Source: Pseudoalteromonas phenolica
Lineage (GTDB): Bacteria > Pseudomonadota > Gammaproteobacteria > Enterobacterales > Alteromonadaceae
NCBI RefSeq assembly: GCF_005876835.1
Contig: NZ_PPSW01000008.1
Coordinates: forward strand, 124,001 to 188,000
Direction of reading: 5' to 3'
Length of the DNA: 64,000 nucleotides
Part shown: in pieces, positions 63,587 through 64,000 of the stretch
How positions within the stretch are numbered: position 1 is the first letter of the stretch
How the letters are laid out: each line of letters opens with the position of its first letter
Program-made: the position numbers and the translations under genes
The notes under the pieces: generated by a model
Seen by the model: only the letters and a program-made list of their open reading frames with translations
Database searches by the model: none
What the model was told of the DNA's origin: nothing

Positions 63587-64000
63587 ATGTTGATGTACAA
63601 AGCCGCAGGCACTAGCCCATTATCGACCCCAAATCATATTGAAGGTGTGCAAAAGTTGTCGCATAGCGGCAATGATGAAAGGCAATTTAGCCAAGCAATT
63701 GCCGCTGAGATGCCGATGCAACAGGCTTCTTCAGTTAGCCAGCAATATCAACAAAAAGAGCTACAAACGACCATACGTAACGAAGGTTTTTTAGGGCAAA
63801 TGCAAGAAGCCATTTTAATGCAAAGACTTGGCGTTGATATGGAGAAAATAAAGCAGTTGAGAGAGAAGCTCGATGAACAAAAAGAACAGTTTGATGCAGG
63901 TGAAATTTCTGAGAAAGATTTTAATGAAAAAAACTCAGAAATAGAGAAGATGATTGCCGAAGAGTATCAAAAAGGTCAGGAGCGAGCGCGGGCACATGAG
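63587..64000 (+). CDS. Unknown coiled-coil protein, 3' end outside the window
   Basis: An open frame starts at ATG 63587 with AAGGA eight bases upstream and runs to the window edge (138 codons seen). The N-terminal 60 residues are low-complexity and polar. From about residue 75 it is highly charged and heptad-like (MEKIKQLREKLDEQKEQ, KDFNEKNSEIEKMIAEEYQ). There is no signal peptide. It is divergent from the LruC-like gene across 299 bases without other genes. Family not recognised. Confidence 0.7.
   Translation, partial: MLMYKAAGTSPLSTPNHIEGVQKLSHSGNDERQFSQAIAAEMPMQQASSVSQQYQQKELQTTIRNEGFLGQMQEAILMQRLGVDMEKIKQLREKLDEQKEQFDAGEISEKDFNEKNSEIEKMIAEEYQKGQERARAHE

Overview
The window is a 64 kb stretch of a gammaproteobacterial chromosome, most likely Pseudoalteromonas or a close Alteromonadales relative. 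The genus call is an inference from three things: protein similarity and gene order (secB-gpsA; fldB/xerD-dsbC-recJ-prfB-lysS; ygfB-pepP-ubiH-ubiI-gcvTHP), low to moderate GC with AT-rich intergenic DNA, and abundant REP-type palindromes with their IS200-like transposases. Nothing looks plasmid- or phage-borne. The first 24 kb and 31.7-50 kb are core chromosome; 25-31.6 kb and 50-64 kb are accessory.

Layout. 0-10 kb: secB (5' end outside the window), gpsA, a large membrane-bound c-di-GMP sensor enzyme, trmL, a CDF metal exporter, a lysophospholipase-like hydrolase, and the CpxA-CpxR envelope stress pair divergent from a CpxP/Spy-like gene, with a CpxR box between them. 10-19 kb: yacG, pilB, coaE, pilD, pilC and pilA (type IV pilus; pilB is in an unusual place), nadC, ampD, ampE. 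19-25 kb: a PilZ-repeat protein, radA, an unknown anchored protein, a MITE-like element, an RDD protein and tRNA-Leu(CAA).

25-31.6 kb: five tandem 68-bp inverted REP pairs, then a tight minus-strand operon. In transcription order it holds a 21-codon ORF with a strong ribosome binding site, a HlyD-type adaptor, a MacB-type ATPase, a double FtsX-type permease, two paralogous secreted CxxC proteins and a membrane-anchored glutaredoxin-like protein. I recognise the families but not the system; it looks like a dedicated export machine with its own redox partners. The adaptor start appears to be displaced by an A8 tract.

31.7-50 kb: fldB, xerD, dsbC, recJ, prfB (with its programmed frameshift), lysS, 6S RNA on the minus strand, ygfB, pepP, ubiH, ubiI, a LysR regulator, an orphan GcvT-like protein and the glycine cleavage genes gcvT, gcvH, gcvP.

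50-64 kb: REP palindromes, two direct copies of a roughly 420-bp repeat enclosing an erythromycin-esterase-like lipoprotein and an IS200-like transposase, a metallo-beta-lactamase-fold lipoprotein, a ToxR/CadC-type membrane regulator, a truncated second transposase copy, and a REP-associated tyrosine transposase (RAYT). An unrecognised gene pair (62 and 450 aa) lies between two identical 20-bp copies of the RAYT flank motif, and the right-hand copy cuts off a trypsin-like protease gene. The window ends with a lipoprotein, a LruC/DUF4114-like secreted protein and the start of an unknown coiled-coil gene.
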